From NCBI GenBank assembly GCA_022315425.1, contig JAIUPT010000020.1, positions 1,364,001-1,428,000 of the forward strand: DNA of 64,000 nt. Reading direction: 5' to 3'. Positions 1 to 11,504 of this stretch are shown piece by piece. Under the pieces are notes generated by a model, which was not told the origin of the DNA, did no database searches, and saw nothing but the letters and a program-made list of their open reading frames with translations. A program made the translations under genes and the position numbers. The stretch is from Pseudevernia furfuracea. Its lineage: Eukaryota > Ascomycota > Lecanoromycetes > Lecanorales > Parmeliaceae. Every line of letters starts with the position of its first letter. Position 1 is the first letter of the stretch.

Positions 1-191
1 AGATAAAAGCGGTGGGTTGTCTCTTTTTGCTGGAAATCTGTTCAACAAGAACTAAAAGGATCAGAGGAGAAAAGCGTCAAAGTGAGGAGACTTCAAGTAA
101 TGTGTACAACAGAAAGGATGGGGGATCTCCTCAATCCAATTGTCTCTATGCATGACTTCTGCTCCATTCTTTTACATAAATGGCTAGTGCG

Positions 192-1480
192 TCACGCAGC
201 CTCCCCAAAGTCATAATGTCCCGTAGTTGCTGCATGCTCGGTTGCGCCCTTCTCACCAACGCTCACTTTTCCACAAATATTGCACCGAACTGTGAAAGCT
301 GCCGTATCGGTGTAATAGTGCTTTCCTTGCAAAACCCTGCAAAGCTCTACTGCGCCCTCCAGGACAACCATATCTTGAGAGTCAAATATCTTAGTGTCAA
401 ATTCAGGTGGCGCGTATGCAGTTTTGTGAGGCGCATCTGAGGGAGACAATGCGATAGCGTCATAATGAATGCTACGCAGGTTTCGGAGTCAGCGCCACTC
501 GTTTCAGGTAGACATTCGAGAAATGAGAAAGGTCTAGAGAGTAGAAAGATCCTTTCGCTGCCGAAACTTGGTATATCATCTGGGTAGCAGGACAGTTCTG
601 TGGGATGTGACCCCAATTTGCTACCAAGCAGAGGGACTTTTCCGAAAAGTACGTACCCAGAATAGACCAGTATACAACGTTCAGGTCTTCCTTCGTTAAA
701 GCGGTCGGTCCGTAAAGTCTGCACGTCGATAGAAGAGATTTCAACATCAAAGTGCTTACTCAGGATGTCTAGTTCAATGGCTCCACCCCATGCATCCTCA
801 GTTTGGATCCACCTGCAATAGTCATCTGGCTGTTGATCCAGCACAACAGCGCTGTATGTATCCTTATTCGCTTGAATATTCTGAGCGATTATAGAGCGCA
901 ACTCAGTCATATTATCCATAGCGCCAAAGAAAGCGGTGTTGAAAGCGCGGAAGAGGCAAGAGTTATCGTCGGGCATGATTCGAAGGACTAAAGTGGAGGC
1001 GTGCGAAGGAAGAGGCAGCTCGGGAGCGTCAAGGGAGGTAGGGGTGGATTTGCGGGTGAGAGATAAGGGCTTGTTGGCCTTTTGAGTCGACGACGGAGGA
1101 GCTGTGCCTACATCTGCAAAGGAGAATGAGGACGGCATGACTGCAGAGGAAGTGCTCACAGTCCCGTCTGTGAATATTTGACTAGGGCTTATTTTAATGG
1201 GTTTCGGCAGTTCATTGGCAGATGGAGCTTGTTTGCTTGCGGACGGCGTAATCTCGCTGACAATCAGTTGTTCTCCATCCAGCTTTATTCCGATTTCTGA
1301 TAGCTTCGCCGTCTCCGCGTAGTCACTGAGCGACAACGGCCTTGGTGGATAGCCATATTTCAGTTCGTACTTGGAGATTGATGTCTTTTCTGTAATTTTG
1401 ATCCTCAGATCTTCAACAGTCGCATTTTCTGACAGGAATGTTGCAGCTTGGCCTGCTGGTCCACGTATCCTGACCCTCAT
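192..1480 (-). CDS. OTU1: OTU1/YOD1-type ubiquitin thioesterase
   Basis: Deubiquitinase of the OTU family that works with Cdc48/p97 in ER-associated degradation. Two exons, 1480-657 and 471-192, joined across an intron at 472-656, giving 367 residues, the usual size for the family. I chose the ATG at 1480 because the protein then starts with the family N-terminus MRVRIRGP; an upstream in-frame ATG at 1573 would add 31 unlikely residues. Domains: ubiquitin-like UBX-type N-terminus (about 1-80), a Ser/Pro-rich linker, the OTU domain with catalytic Cys175 in DDNSCLF and His277 in IHYD, then a C-terminal C2H2 zinc finger (CNIC...HAATTGH). The split glycine codon before IHYD confirms the splice. 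The intron is 185 nt, far longer than most introns here, and resembles introns in two other genes of this window. Confidence 0.93.
472..656 (-). repeat. Introner-like intron in OTU1 (185 nt)
   Basis: In coding sense it starts GTACGTACTTTTCGGAAAAG and ends in GCTGACTCCGAAACCTGCG followed by TAG. The 5' TTTCGGA and 3' TCCGAAA are inverted copies. The 3' end matches that of the third GH17 intron (35889-36047) at 18 of 22 bases, and the 5' end matches GH17 and NADAR introns. It sits in phase 2. Confidence 0.6.
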
Positions 1481-1988
1481 CGGTCTGGCAACGTAATGTA
1501 AAGGGTGTTGGAAAAGGTTGGGAAATGCGTACGGATATCTGTAGAGTAACACGCATCTAGAGGTAGAGTACATAAGTCCGAATTCGAAAACTGAACTGTG
1601 GCGTGTTTTGCTAGAATGTGCAGCGGCCCGCTCCCGCGCGTATTCTTTCCGAAAGGGTTAGGATGAATGTGAGCGTTCCGGGATACATGGCCGAGTGAAA
1701 CAAACCTACGAGTACGGAGTTTCTATGGACTGATTGTGATTTTAAGGCCTGTCAGCTTCACATGTTGGCCTCCATCGCGCCAAGAGCTTGTTCTTGAAGC
1801 TGGCGATAGAATCAAGAAGTGCTTGTGCTCGCAAGAGATACAGCAGCCGAGTCCACGGGAAAAAAGTCAACAAATACCAATCGTGGATTGCAAGCAACAG
1901 ATTTTTAGGCTTATGAAGTGCCTACGACTCCAAGGCTCAATCTCAACTGCGCTCCGACAGTCACGGTCCAAAGCCGGTCGCGACAACT
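1481..1988. other. Divergent intergenic region, OTU1 / RSC1
   Basis: About 510 bp between two divergently transcribed genes, so it must hold both promoters. Short open frames here do not look coding. No clear TATA box or repeat was seen. Confidence 0.6.
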
Positions 1989-4875
1989 ATGGCAGGGTCC
2001 AGTGACTCTCCTGGTAGCCAGACGCCCATGGAGACAACCGAGACCCCGGCGCAAAGCAATCCAGAAGATGGGGCTCTCACGACTGAGCAAATACGGGCGA
2101 TGAAGAGCATAACCGAAAGGATCTACGCACATAGGGAACCAGAGTAAGATTGTTATCTCGTATTCGTCACGATCTGACACTTCGCAGCGGCTACGACCCT
2201 TCGAAACTGTTTCACCGCAAAGTCAATAAGCGATCAATGCCGGATTACTACGATGTGATCAAGGAACCTGTAGCCCTGAGTACGCTGAAGGCCAAACTCT
2301 TGACGAAAGGATATAGAAGCTTCTCGGAATACGTCCGTGACTGCGCCCTAATTTCACACAACGCCCAGACGTACAACAGACCTGAGTCGGGAGCATACCA
2401 GGATGCCGTAGTCCTCAGACGGGAGTTCGAAAAAGAGTTCAAAGCTCTGGCTGATCGGGGTGTCATCTCACAAGAGGTAGCAACTTATCCTGACCTCGGG
2501 GAGCTGCCTCCCGTTGAGTCTCCTTTACCAGTCGAGGAAGAGGAAGAAGACGATGTGGATGACGAGGAAGACGACGAGGAGGATGAAGAGGAATCTGACG
2601 ACGACGGTCCAAAGCGAAAACGAAAACGTGGTCCTCGCTCTACGGCAGCCATCACAAAGCGCGAAGGGGGTAAGGACGACGGGGGACTGAAGGGCAACGA
2701 TGCCGAGTCCAGGAAGAGACGAGGTCGACCACCTCGGGTGGATACTCCGATGGAGTCTAGAATCAAGGCGGTCTTGAAAGCCATTCGCAAGTACAAGAAT
2801 GAGCATGGAATTATCATCATTCATCAATTCGAGAAATTGCCAGACAAGGCCGCCATGCCGGAGTACTACATGGAAATCAAAGAGCCAATTGCAATTGAGC
2901 AGATCAAAGTACGTCAGAAGGATTTCGCCAAGACGTTGTTCAGGTAGCCCAACATAGTAACAACTTCTAACGTTGCACAGAGAAAGCAAAAGCGAAAGAA
3001 GTACCAATCTGTCGATCATTTCATGCGCGATATCGATGTTATGTTTAACAACGCGAAGAGCTACAATCAAGACGAGAGTCAGATCTACAAAGATGCTTTA
3101 TATCTCCAGGTGTGTCTCTGCAACGCTGGTCTAGCACTACCTATACTGACAATTTGGTTAGACCGAAACACGCAAGCTTGCAGATGCAGAGAAGCAAAAG
3201 CCAGACACAGATTTTCAAATGGAAGAAGGCCGTTTACCCTTACCAGGTGGCATCTTGCACAATGGTCAGCTATGGAAAGTTGGCGACTGGATTCATATAC
3301 AGAATCCGAACGACGTAACAAAGCCGATCGTGGCTCAGATCTATCGTACTTGGCAAGATACGGACGGAGAAAAGTGGGTGAATGCATGCTGGTACTACCG
3401 GCCAGAACAAACTGTCCATCAGTATGAAAAGCACTTCTACCCCAACGAGGTGGTCAAGACAGGGCAGTACCGAGACCATCGTGTTGATGAGATTATCGAT
3501 CGATGCTTCGTAATGTTTATCACGCGTTACAGCAAGGGTCGGCCGCGAGGATTGTCGGCCGACAAAGATGTCTACGTCTGCGATTCAAGATATAATGAGG
3601 AGAAACACAAGTTGAACAAGATCAAGACCTGGGCTAGCTGTTTGCCTGATGAGATTCGAGACCAGGACTACCCGATGGATATGTTCGATGGAGGCGTCAA
3701 AAAAATCAAGAAAGTACCAAGTCCAATCTTGCATCTACTCAAGGATGATGCAAAGGAGATGGACGAGTTACCCAAGCCAAGATGGGGAGCTGAAAATGCT
3801 CCTCCTGTTGTAGGCGCGGTGTACAAAGGGCCGCGCGACGAAAATGTGAGCGTTGATAAAATTTTAAATATAGCACTACTGCCACTGACCAAACTTGAAG
3901 CAATCTCCACCTCCGGAACCCACACCATCACCTCCCCCCCAACCACCACCATCGGTAGCAAAACCTGCCAATAACCCATCGGCCTACGATACAGCTAGTT
4001 ATTCAAGAGATGGTCAGGGTGATGCGATGATGGGAGGCTATAATCAACCAACCGCAACATCTTTCAACCCACCTCAAGGCAACCCTGCCCAAGCTTACGG
4101 CTCATCTCTTCCACAGTACCATCAACACTCGGCCTCCCCAGCCCCGGTCCATCATCCACATCAGTACACCCAGCAAGGCCCCAATTCTTACACGCAGCCT
4201 CATCCTGCGGCTGCGAGCTCATCCCATCTTGACCATCATGCCACGCCAAATCGCTACGTCAATCAGCGCGTCGCTGGCCCCAGCATCCCTACTCAGCGTC
4301 TGCCTGAGGTCGGCCACCTACCAGAAAATGCAAATTTAGCCATTCCCGAAGATATGCGCAATCAATTTCAGCAGGATGAGAATGGCCATGTGCTCTGGTT
4401 CACCTCGCCACCAGTGGATACGCTACCGCCCACAAAACCCAACTCGACTATTGGGCACACCGCCAGATACCTGGCGGAGAAAATCCGTATGAGAAAGGCC
4501 TTGAAGGAGAAGCGGAAGGCCGAAGGTCTGCCGGAAGAAGAGGCAGAGCAGCCGCAGCTCCTAGCCAAGAAGGCCAAATATGGCGTTGATGGGGATTTGC
4601 AACAGCAGATCAACGACTTGACAGTGAAAGCACTGTGGAAATGGAACGAACAAATGCAGGAGGCCACCGACAAGATCTATCAGTCTCTTTACGGCCAGCA
4701 TTGGGAGGCAGGCAAAAAGCATGAAATGGAGGAGCTGGCTAAGGCGCAAGCGAATGAGAAGAAGCGTCAGGCAGAGCTTGCGAAGACTGAATGCAAGAGA
4801 AATTGCTGGGACGCAGCCAAAGCCTCCTGCAGTGGCACTGGGGTCTACAAAGACGACGGGGACCCAAGGTTTTGA
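1989..4875 (+). CDS. RSC1: RSC1/RSC2-like chromatin remodelling subunit (two bromodomains + BAH)
   Basis: Subunit of the RSC (SWI/SNF-type) nucleosome remodeller; reads acetylated histones in the nucleus. Five exons: 1989-2143, 2188-2908, 2981-3109, 3162-3845, 3901-4875; introns of 44, 72, 52 and 55 nt, all GT-AG with CTGAC-like branch sites; 887 residues. Domains in order: bromodomain 1 (about 50-145, MPDYYDVIKEP and the acetyl-lysine Asn in HNAQTYN), a very acidic Glu/Asp stretch and a basic AT-hook-like RKRRGRPPR, bromodomain 2 (AMPEYYMEIKEP, FNNAKSYN) spanning an intron, a BAH domain (LWKVGDWIHIQN to MFITRYSKG), then a Pro/Gln-rich region and a charged coiled-coil tail. The 3' end is the least certain part: the reading frame after the coiled coil may be cut by a further intron. 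Confidence 0.92.
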
Positions 4876-5322
4876 GTTCTTTTGCCATATTCTACTTCTC
4901 TTCTGGTGACAGCATCAGCCGTCTTTTCTGCCCGAAGGAAGCCAACATCAGCAATGTTTCCTTCTTTTCTTATGCCCTACTCATCTGGAATTTGCGCCCA
5001 GAGTGTATCTCGCAGCTTTCTCTCCACATCTCCACTTCTGAATTGCATCAATAACCACACTTGAACGGGAATTGAGGTCTTTGACCCTCGGTCATTATGG
5101 ATAGAAATAGAGTTGAAGTGCCGGCACGCTAGTGGTGACGGACACAGGCTACAGCAATAAGGAAACCGCTGCAACCAAAACGATATCTTATACTTCATTT
5201 GCTGGCCCTCTCATCCCGTCCACTGACCCAATATCAAACCATACCATATCTATCATCAACCTTTGATTTCGCACCCTCTGACATCCTCTGGCGCCAATTA
5301 CCCTTCTCTTATTTCATATGCG
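4876..5322. other. Convergent intergenic region
   Basis: About 450 bp between the 3' ends of RSC1 and the next minus-strand gene. CT-rich near 5220-5320. Open frames on the plus strand are antisense shadows. I see no other element. Confidence 0.5.
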
Positions 5323-5925
5323 CTACCCTTTGCCTCTTCCGGCCTTTCCTTTCTCTTCAACCTGTCCTAAGCCCGCAAACAACCCTTCTCTCCTTCTCGC
5401 CAATCCTTCCAGCTCCCTCCTTAATCTCTCTACCTCGAGCAATGCCATCTCTCTGTCTGGCGGTAGCCCTTCGAATCCTCTCACGCGGCCTTCTAGACCC
5501 CGAACCCTTTTCTCCAAATCTCGTACCTCGCGCTCATCAACGTGTGTAGGCAGAGGAGGCAGACTCGGTGTCCCCAACCTCGCTTTTCTATACTCCTCTG
5601 CCATCTTCTTCTCCTTCTCCGTGAGTGGCTTAGACTGGTGGTGTTGGCAGCAACACATCGTTTCATGCCCTGAGTGGGACCCATTTACTGCTGCTGACTT
5701 CGGTCTCTGCTGGCCGCCTATCGGTGGAGGTTGCACCGACGGCGGCGGTGCCTGTGACTGTAACGCTTGTGCTTGTATCTCTTCTCCGCGTCTTAGCTTA
5801 GCGAGAAATTCTTGAGCACGTGCATGTTCGGTCTTCAATTGCTGATGCAGAGTCTCAACCCGCTGGAGCTGGGCAGTGAATTCGGGAGTGGATGGGGGAG
5901 TGAGAGAGAGAGCCATAGGGCTCAT
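5323..5925 (-). CDS. Conserved hypothetical coiled-coil protein
   Basis: Single exon, 200 residues from the ATG at 5925 (MSPMALSLTPPSTPEF). A longer frame reaches to 6162, but its extra 79 residues look like translated 5' leader. The N-terminal third (VETLHQQLKTEHARAQEFLAKL) and C-terminal third (about 150-195, rich in Glu, Arg and Leu heptads) are predicted coiled coils. The middle is Pro/Gln-rich and holds a Cys/His cluster, HETMCCCQHH, that could bind metal. I recognise it only as the sort of small fungal protein annotated without function; no catalytic motif is visible. Confidence 0.6.
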   Translation of the reverse strand: MSPMALSLTPPSTPEFTAQLQRVETLHQQLKTEHARAQEFLAKLRRGEEIQAQALQSQAPPPSVQPPPIGGQQRPKSAAVNGSHSGHETMCCCQHHQSKPLTEKEKKMAEEYRKARLGTPSLPPLPTHVDEREVRDLEKRVRGLEGRVRGFEGLPPDREMALLEVERLRRELEGLARRREGLFAGLGQVEEKGKAGRGKG

Positions 5926-6492
5926 TGGGTTGGCTGATGCCGTTAGACGATGACAGATGTGGGGTTCGGGTGAGGGTATGACGTTCAACGAGGCTCTGAT
6001 GGGATTCAGAAAAGGGTGTTTGAAGAGCCTGATTGGACGAGATGGTACTTGTGGAGAGGGACGTCGTCGAAGAAGCAAGGCAAGTATCAGATGTATGAAC
6101 AAGGGGAAGCTTGAATGGCACCAATAAGCTGATGTCAACGGCAAGTGAAACACGTCCAACAATGTACTTGGACAGTCTCAAGACGAGATGGACAAGGATG
6201 CTTCTTGGACGATGATACTCAGAATGGGCTTGGTATAATAGAGCTGAATGGCGAAGGATGTCAGCTTGTAGAGTAGTTGTAATTCTGAGCTCCGCAGCAT
6301 TGCGAATAAAAGAGGTTTGTTGGAATGTGGAAGTAATTGGCCGAGCGGGTTGAAAGGCTTGGCATTTGCCGGCAGGCGCTTGTTGTAAGTGTAGTATCGA
6401 AATGCCACTTGGCTTTCCATTGTTTAAGTAACGTCTTCTTCTTCTTTTTTGAGCACCCTCCTCAAGGAAAGGCTGCTCCTTATATCCTCACA
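5926..6492. other. Divergent intergenic region
   Basis: About 570 bp carrying the promoters of the coiled-coil protein and the TPR/J-domain gene. The last 60 bp before the plus-strand ATG hold a pyrimidine-rich run (cttcttcttctttttt) typical of fungal leaders. Confidence 0.5.
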
Positions 6493-8140
6493 ATGATTAC
6501 AAGATTATCCTTTCTAGCTCTGGGAGCTGTTCTTCTGTCTTCGCCCTTAGTTTACTGCATATCCCCTTCAGAGATACCCTCCGATACCCCCATCGCCTCC
6601 CTCGTTTCCTCCGCCAAATCCCACCTCGCCCAAGGCAATGCAAACGATGCTCTCACATACTTCGACGTTGCTATCTTACGAGATCCTCGGAATTACCTCA
6701 CAATCTTCCAACGTGGAGCCACATACCTTTCTTTAGGAAAGAACGATAAAGCAAGTCAGGACTTTGACAAAGTACTCTCGATTAGACCTGACTTTGAAGG
6801 AGCGTTATTACAAAGGGCCAAGATAAAAAGTAGGAACGCGGACTGGGTGGCAGCAAAGGAGGACTATGTAAGGGCAAAGAAAACAGAAAGCCCAGACTTC
6901 ACACAGCTCGAGGAAGCATGGGGAGCTGCATCACTGGCATCGGATGCGGAAAAGGCTGGGGACTGGGAGAGTTGTGTTGGCCACGCTGGTACAGCAATAA
7001 TGGTCGCAAGCACGGCTTTGAAGCTAAGACAATTGAGGGCACGGTGTCGGTTTGAGAGAGGAGAAGTGCTGGAAGGGGTCAGCGATCTGGCGCATGCGCT
7101 GCAGATATCGCCTTCAGCCGTTGAACCTCATATGCAGATATCGACGATGATGTTCTACTCAATGGCGGACACAGACAAGGGTATTGAGCAGATGCGGAAG
7201 TGTCTAAGATCAGATCCGGACTCGAAGACTTGCAGCAAGCTCTTTAGGCGGGAGAAGCAGCTCGACAAGATCTTGAAGCAAGCTACCGGATTGAAGGAGA
7301 AGCGCCAATTCAACAGCGCTGTGAAGCTTCTGGTGGGGACAGCCGAGGATCCAGGGTTGATGCAAGATGTGAAAGAGGACGTCGAGGGGTTCAAGGAGGC
7401 TGGCTACATACATAAACATTCTCCGAATGAGTTATATAGCAGTCTCGTTGAGATGGCTTGCGAGTGCTACACAGAGGTATGAATTTTTGCATTGCAAAAT
7501 TGGTCGATATTTGCTCTAACGCAAGTCCTAGATCAACAAGAAGAAAGCGGCTCCCTACTGTACCGAAGCTCTCACCTTGAATGCCCACTCGCTCCCTGGT
7601 CTCATCGCTCAAGCACAAGGCCAACTTGATGCTGAAGACTTCGAAGCAGCCATCGGCACCCTCAACCACGCAAAAGAACACCATCCTGGTGCCCAAAATA
7701 TACAGTCTCTCCTTCAGAAGGCCCACACGCTGCTCAAACGCAGCAAAACAAAAGACTACTACAAAGTACTAAGCGTCCCTACGGACGCAGATGACCGCAC
7801 AATCAAAAAAGCCTATCGAACAATGACGAAAAAGTACCACCCCGACAAGGCAAGTTCCCTGGGAGTAACGGAAGAGCAGGCGGCGAAGAAGATGGCAGAT
7901 ATCAATGAGGCGTATGAAGTTCTTAGCGATCCGGAGTTGAGAGCGAGGTTTGACAGGGGCGACGATCCAAATAACCTGGAACAGCAAGGGCAACCATTTC
8001 ATGGAAGTCCGTTTGGACAAGGACCGGGGGGCCAACAATTCTTTTTCAAGCAGGGTGGTGGTGGAGGTGGTGGAGGGTTTAAGTTTCAGGCTGGTGGAGG
8101 CGGAGGAGGATTCCAATTTCCTGGCGGGTTTGGCTTGTAA
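6493..8140 (+). CDS. ER-lumenal TPR/J-domain co-chaperone (p58IPK/DNAJC3-like)
   Basis: Co-chaperone for the ER Hsp70 (Kar2/BiP). Two exons, 6493-7476 and 7532-8140, with a 55-nt intron; 530 residues. The ATG at 6493 is chosen because it opens a clear signal peptide (MITRLSFLALGAVLLSSP, cleavage near residue 22). Then follow tandem TPR repeats (about 30-380, e.g. ALTYFDVAILRDPRNYLTIF), a J domain (about 402-471) with an intact HPD triad at 431-433, and a Gly-rich tail. There is no C-terminal HDEL/KDEL, as is usual for this family. An in-frame extension upstream to 6337 is ignored because it would bury the signal peptide. Confidence 0.92.
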
Positions 8141-8458
8141 ATGGGAAGCAGTGAGTGTATGCATTGGTTGGAGTCTCAGGCGCTCGAATTGAGCTGGGAA
8201 GTGTTTTCCTTGGCAAGGATCATAGTCGTTCTTGTAGCCTAGAATCATACGAGATAATTGTCTCCACGGTTATTTTTCCACCATGTCAACTAAGGTAATG
8301 TGCGTTTCTTGAGTATTCGAAGAACAAGGTTCCACCCTCTTTGCTTTTTCAACCTCCCAAAAAACCAATTTCTCCGGCAACCGAGTCGATCCTACTCAAA
8401 ACCATCCAAACAAAAAAAAATCCACCAAAAAAGAAAGCAAAAATTAAACTCGTCAATA
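8141..8458. other. Intergenic, A-rich stretch beside tRNA
   Basis: Contains an A-rich run near 8405-8450 (aaacaaaaaaaaatcc) just downstream of the minus-strand tRNA. On the minus strand this is a T-rich run, suitable as an RNA polymerase III terminator. Confidence 0.5.
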
Positions 8459-8567
8459 CGACACCTGCAGGGTTCGAACCTGCGCTCACGAATGAAACAG
8501 ATGTCGAAAATGATACCTTAGGAGATATAATTCAAGTCTGTCGCCTTAACCACTCGGCCAAAGTGTC
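8459..8567 (-). tRNA. tRNA-Ser (anticodon UGA) with 28-nt intron
   Basis: Read on the minus strand. The acceptor stem GACACTT pairs with AGGTGTC, followed by discriminator G73, as in serine tRNAs. The A box is TGGCCGAGTGG and the T arm is GCAGGTTCGAACCCTGC. The anticodon stem is ACAGA/TCTGT with loop CTTGAAA, so the anticodon is UGA (8532-8534). The intron, 8503-8530, follows position 37 as expected. A long variable arm (TTCATTCGTGAG) marks the class II fold. Mature length is 81 nt. Confidence 0.93.
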
Positions 8568-8816
8568 TTGGAGAACAAATATCCACTAATGATATATTTA
8601 TTTAAAACAATGTCAAAATTGAAAGTCCATTACGGACCATGAGTCTGTTAGACGATTTAATGCTGCCGGAGAACAATAGAAAGGAAACAGTGTGGTTACA
8701 TGACTCGTTCCTAATTTCTGCCTAAGACTCCACACGCTAGGCCACGCTCTGAAAACAATGTTCGAACTCACAAATCCTCATGCTTTACCAGAATACCATG
8801 TGAAACGCTGAACCTA

Positions 8817-11197
8817 TTATCCCGTGAAAACAAAACGTCCCAAGTCAATCTTGGGCTTCGCCCGCTCTTCTATCTCAGATGCTGACTCGCCTTCGTCTTC
8901 TGAATCCGAGATGATGGCGTCCTCACTGCCCCTAGTGATGGAAGCGTCAGGTCCGATGCTGTAAGCTAACGGCAACCCGAGAACAGGTTTTGTCACGTGT
9001 TTGCTATCTTGGTTTGATGCGCTGTCTTCAACCTTTCCTGGAACATTCACAACATTGTTGAATAGGTCGCTGCAGGATTTTGATCGATTCATGGCACCCA
9101 AGCCAAGCCGTTCAAGAGGTGTCATATTCCGCTGTCTAAACATTGGAGGCTTGGATATCGCTTGGCTTGAACTGACCCCTGCCCGAAGCTCCTTTGAGCT
9201 CTCAATCTCCCCATTTTGTAACCCCGTCCCTTCTGTCTCCGGCCGATAGGTATATTTCTGAGCTAAGGCCTTTAATTCGGCCGTGACGTGCTTATCCAAA
9301 GTTGCAGCAACAGACGGCACGGAGCTTATGAAGCTTGTCGCGGATGTACTGGAAGACACCATTGATCCTATTGTTCCTCTGGAGGCCATTGAACGCTGCG
9401 AATCCTCTTTCGGTATCTCATCATCCTGCATTCCTGCGCAACGAGCGTCCTCTGCCTTCTCCTGAGTATCATCTTTGAATATCTCCATCTTTCCTTTTCT
9501 GGATGGCTGTGGACAGTCGGTCACGTCTGGCAACTCGGCCATGACATCCTCAATGGAGTCGTCGGACCAGATAGTTATATCTGCGCTCTTTCCTTTTCGA
9601 TTCTTTCTGCCTTTCTCTATTGACGGGCTAGGATCCATGATATTGGGTGCGAAGAATCGGCTTCGTCCGGACTCTGATGCTACTGTATTTCCCGAATCCA
9701 GGCTGTCACTCGGATCAATGCAAAGCCTTCGTCGCTTTAAGGGAGTCGGCCTAGTCGGAGTAGCGCCTCCACGGGCCACAGTCTCCGAAATTTTATTTGC
9801 CAAAGCAGATTGAGGTCCAGAAGAAGGCATTGAAGCACTCGGCCTGAGTGGCGGCGGCCCAGCGGTTGCTAAACTCGGATCCCACGTTGACCCATTGGCT
9901 TGCCGCAGAAGCCTTTCTTGTGTTGGTGAGGGCGTAAAGGTATTGGGGTCCAGTTCTGCCAGAGGCGTTCTCTTTGGCTTGAAAAATGAATCTATCGGCT
10001 TGGCCGCGTTCGTATCTGGACATGTGTCGAATGTGTCCCTACGTGGGTTATCCCATGGTTTCCTTGGAGTTGTCTTGACCAAGTCTTTGACACGAATGGG
10101 TTGTTTGGTCATCGGGTCAAGATCCCCCTTTGCGACTCCAACGGCAATTTCTTGCTCTACCTCGCCACCAATGAACGAGAAGTCTTCAGGCTGTGCATCA
10201 GCCTGAAGTTCGGTCATCATAACAATGTCTTTTTTTAATGGGCAAAAGACACGTTGGTGGAGGAATGTCAGCTCGGCCTTGTTGAACGCCTCAAGGTACC
10301 CTTGGGGTACATGGTATTGTCCGTCGAATGACAACATCCGGAGAATCTTTTCGACGGTCTTGTGCTTCCTCACAAGCCGGTAAGCAGACTTCAAGCCCAT
10401 TCTGTTTATGCTAGCCAGATAATCACATCCACTGAGAATGGCCATTCGTCTGAACTCCGCGTCTGACCATCCAACCAGGCTAATCTCTCGACAAGCTGTA
10501 AAATCAGCCCGATTGATCTCGATACATTCACCATACTGGTCAAGCTTTGTCAAAAGCCGCTTGGCGCCAAAGACCAGTAGATCCGAATCCTCAGAAAGCA
10601 TGCCTTGTATGATTCCTTGCCGTTCGAGATAAGCCAGCTGAGCATCTGCTTCATACGGCGCAACAACATATTGAACGCCAGCTTTCTTGAGCTCTTCTAT
10701 CAACTGTCTTGCCATCTCCGGGGTAACATCGACTGCCTTTTGTAGCTCAAGATGCGCTTGGGAGGGTTTCTTGAGCCTGTACAATTCGAGTCCCTTTCTC
10801 TTACTCTCTTCACGCGTCTTGGCCCTTTCGACTTCCGTTACTGCTTTACTCGGCAGGTAGTCACCGTCAAAGACCATGTAGGGGATCACGCCGAAATGGA
10901 TTAGCATTCGTACTCGATGCATGGAGAAGTCAATATGCCTGGACTAGAGTCAGCTGCCGAAGAATGTCTAAGGTTGGTCTAGTATACTTGGTCGTCGGCT
11001 TGCCCAGGGCGAGATCAATGGCGCAAGCCACTGTCCCTCGATGTAGCCAGCCATACGCATCAACACCAATGGTCTGGCCGGCAAATTTTTTCAGACTGCA
11101 AGGCTTTTGGATGGATTTCAGGAGTGGGAGCAAGCCTTAGAAGGATTAAAACCGCACAATATAGCATTGAGCTCGCAAACAAACCAGAGATACCCAT
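8817..11197 (-). CDS. EXO1: Exonuclease 1 (Rad2/XPG family)
   Basis: 5'-3' exonuclease and flap endonuclease in mismatch repair, end resection and replication. Three exons: 11197-11185 (13 nt, MGIS plus one base), 11135-10988 and 10938-8817; introns 49 nt each; 760 residues. The ultra-short first exon is needed to rebuild the invariant MGISGLLPLLK N-terminus, whose Gly is part of the active site. Catalytic acidic residues are all present: Asp in IGVDAYGWLH, FDGD, Glu/Asp in APYEADAQLAYL, both Asp in SEDSDLLVFG, and Asp in LSGCDYLASI. The helix-hairpin-helix follows, then a long low-complexity C-terminal half (about 330-760) that in homologues binds MutL/MutS. Near the end, MTPLERLGLGAM resembles a conserved fungal block. 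Confidence 0.95.
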
Positions 11198-11504
11198 ATT
11201 GATAGCAAAAGCATGAGCAATAAGACTAGCAACGTCCCCAATTCCTCTTGTTCACCTGACCCATGGAGGGGACCAGATATGCAAGCATGGCATCCTATTT
11301 TACAAGGCTAGCAAACACGGATTACATACCAATTTCCTGCTCTTTCATGGTCAACACTGTCTCTCACATTCGAATCAAAGGCGCGCGTCGCGCTTTTAGT
11401 ATTTTTCGGCGAGCGGTGGTACCTTTCGCCGAAGCCTCGGCCAAAAACTCTCCAATTTTCAAGAAGCACACCAGAACCAAAGGAAAAGACTTGTCAGTGA
11501 CAGG
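11198..11504. other. Divergent intergenic region EXO1 / TMA16
   Basis: About 300 bp between divergent start codons. GC-rich around 11380-11440 (gcgcgcgtcgcg). No further gene seen. Confidence 0.5.

Noticed and set aside
180..440. 86-codon plus-strand ORF opposite OTU1
   Set aside because: Antisense shadow of the last OTU1 exon, which has clear family motifs.
5926..6162. Hydrophobic N-terminal extension of the coiled-coil protein
   Set aside because: Composition unlike the rest; the MSPMALSLTPPSTPEF start fits better. Treated as 5' leader.
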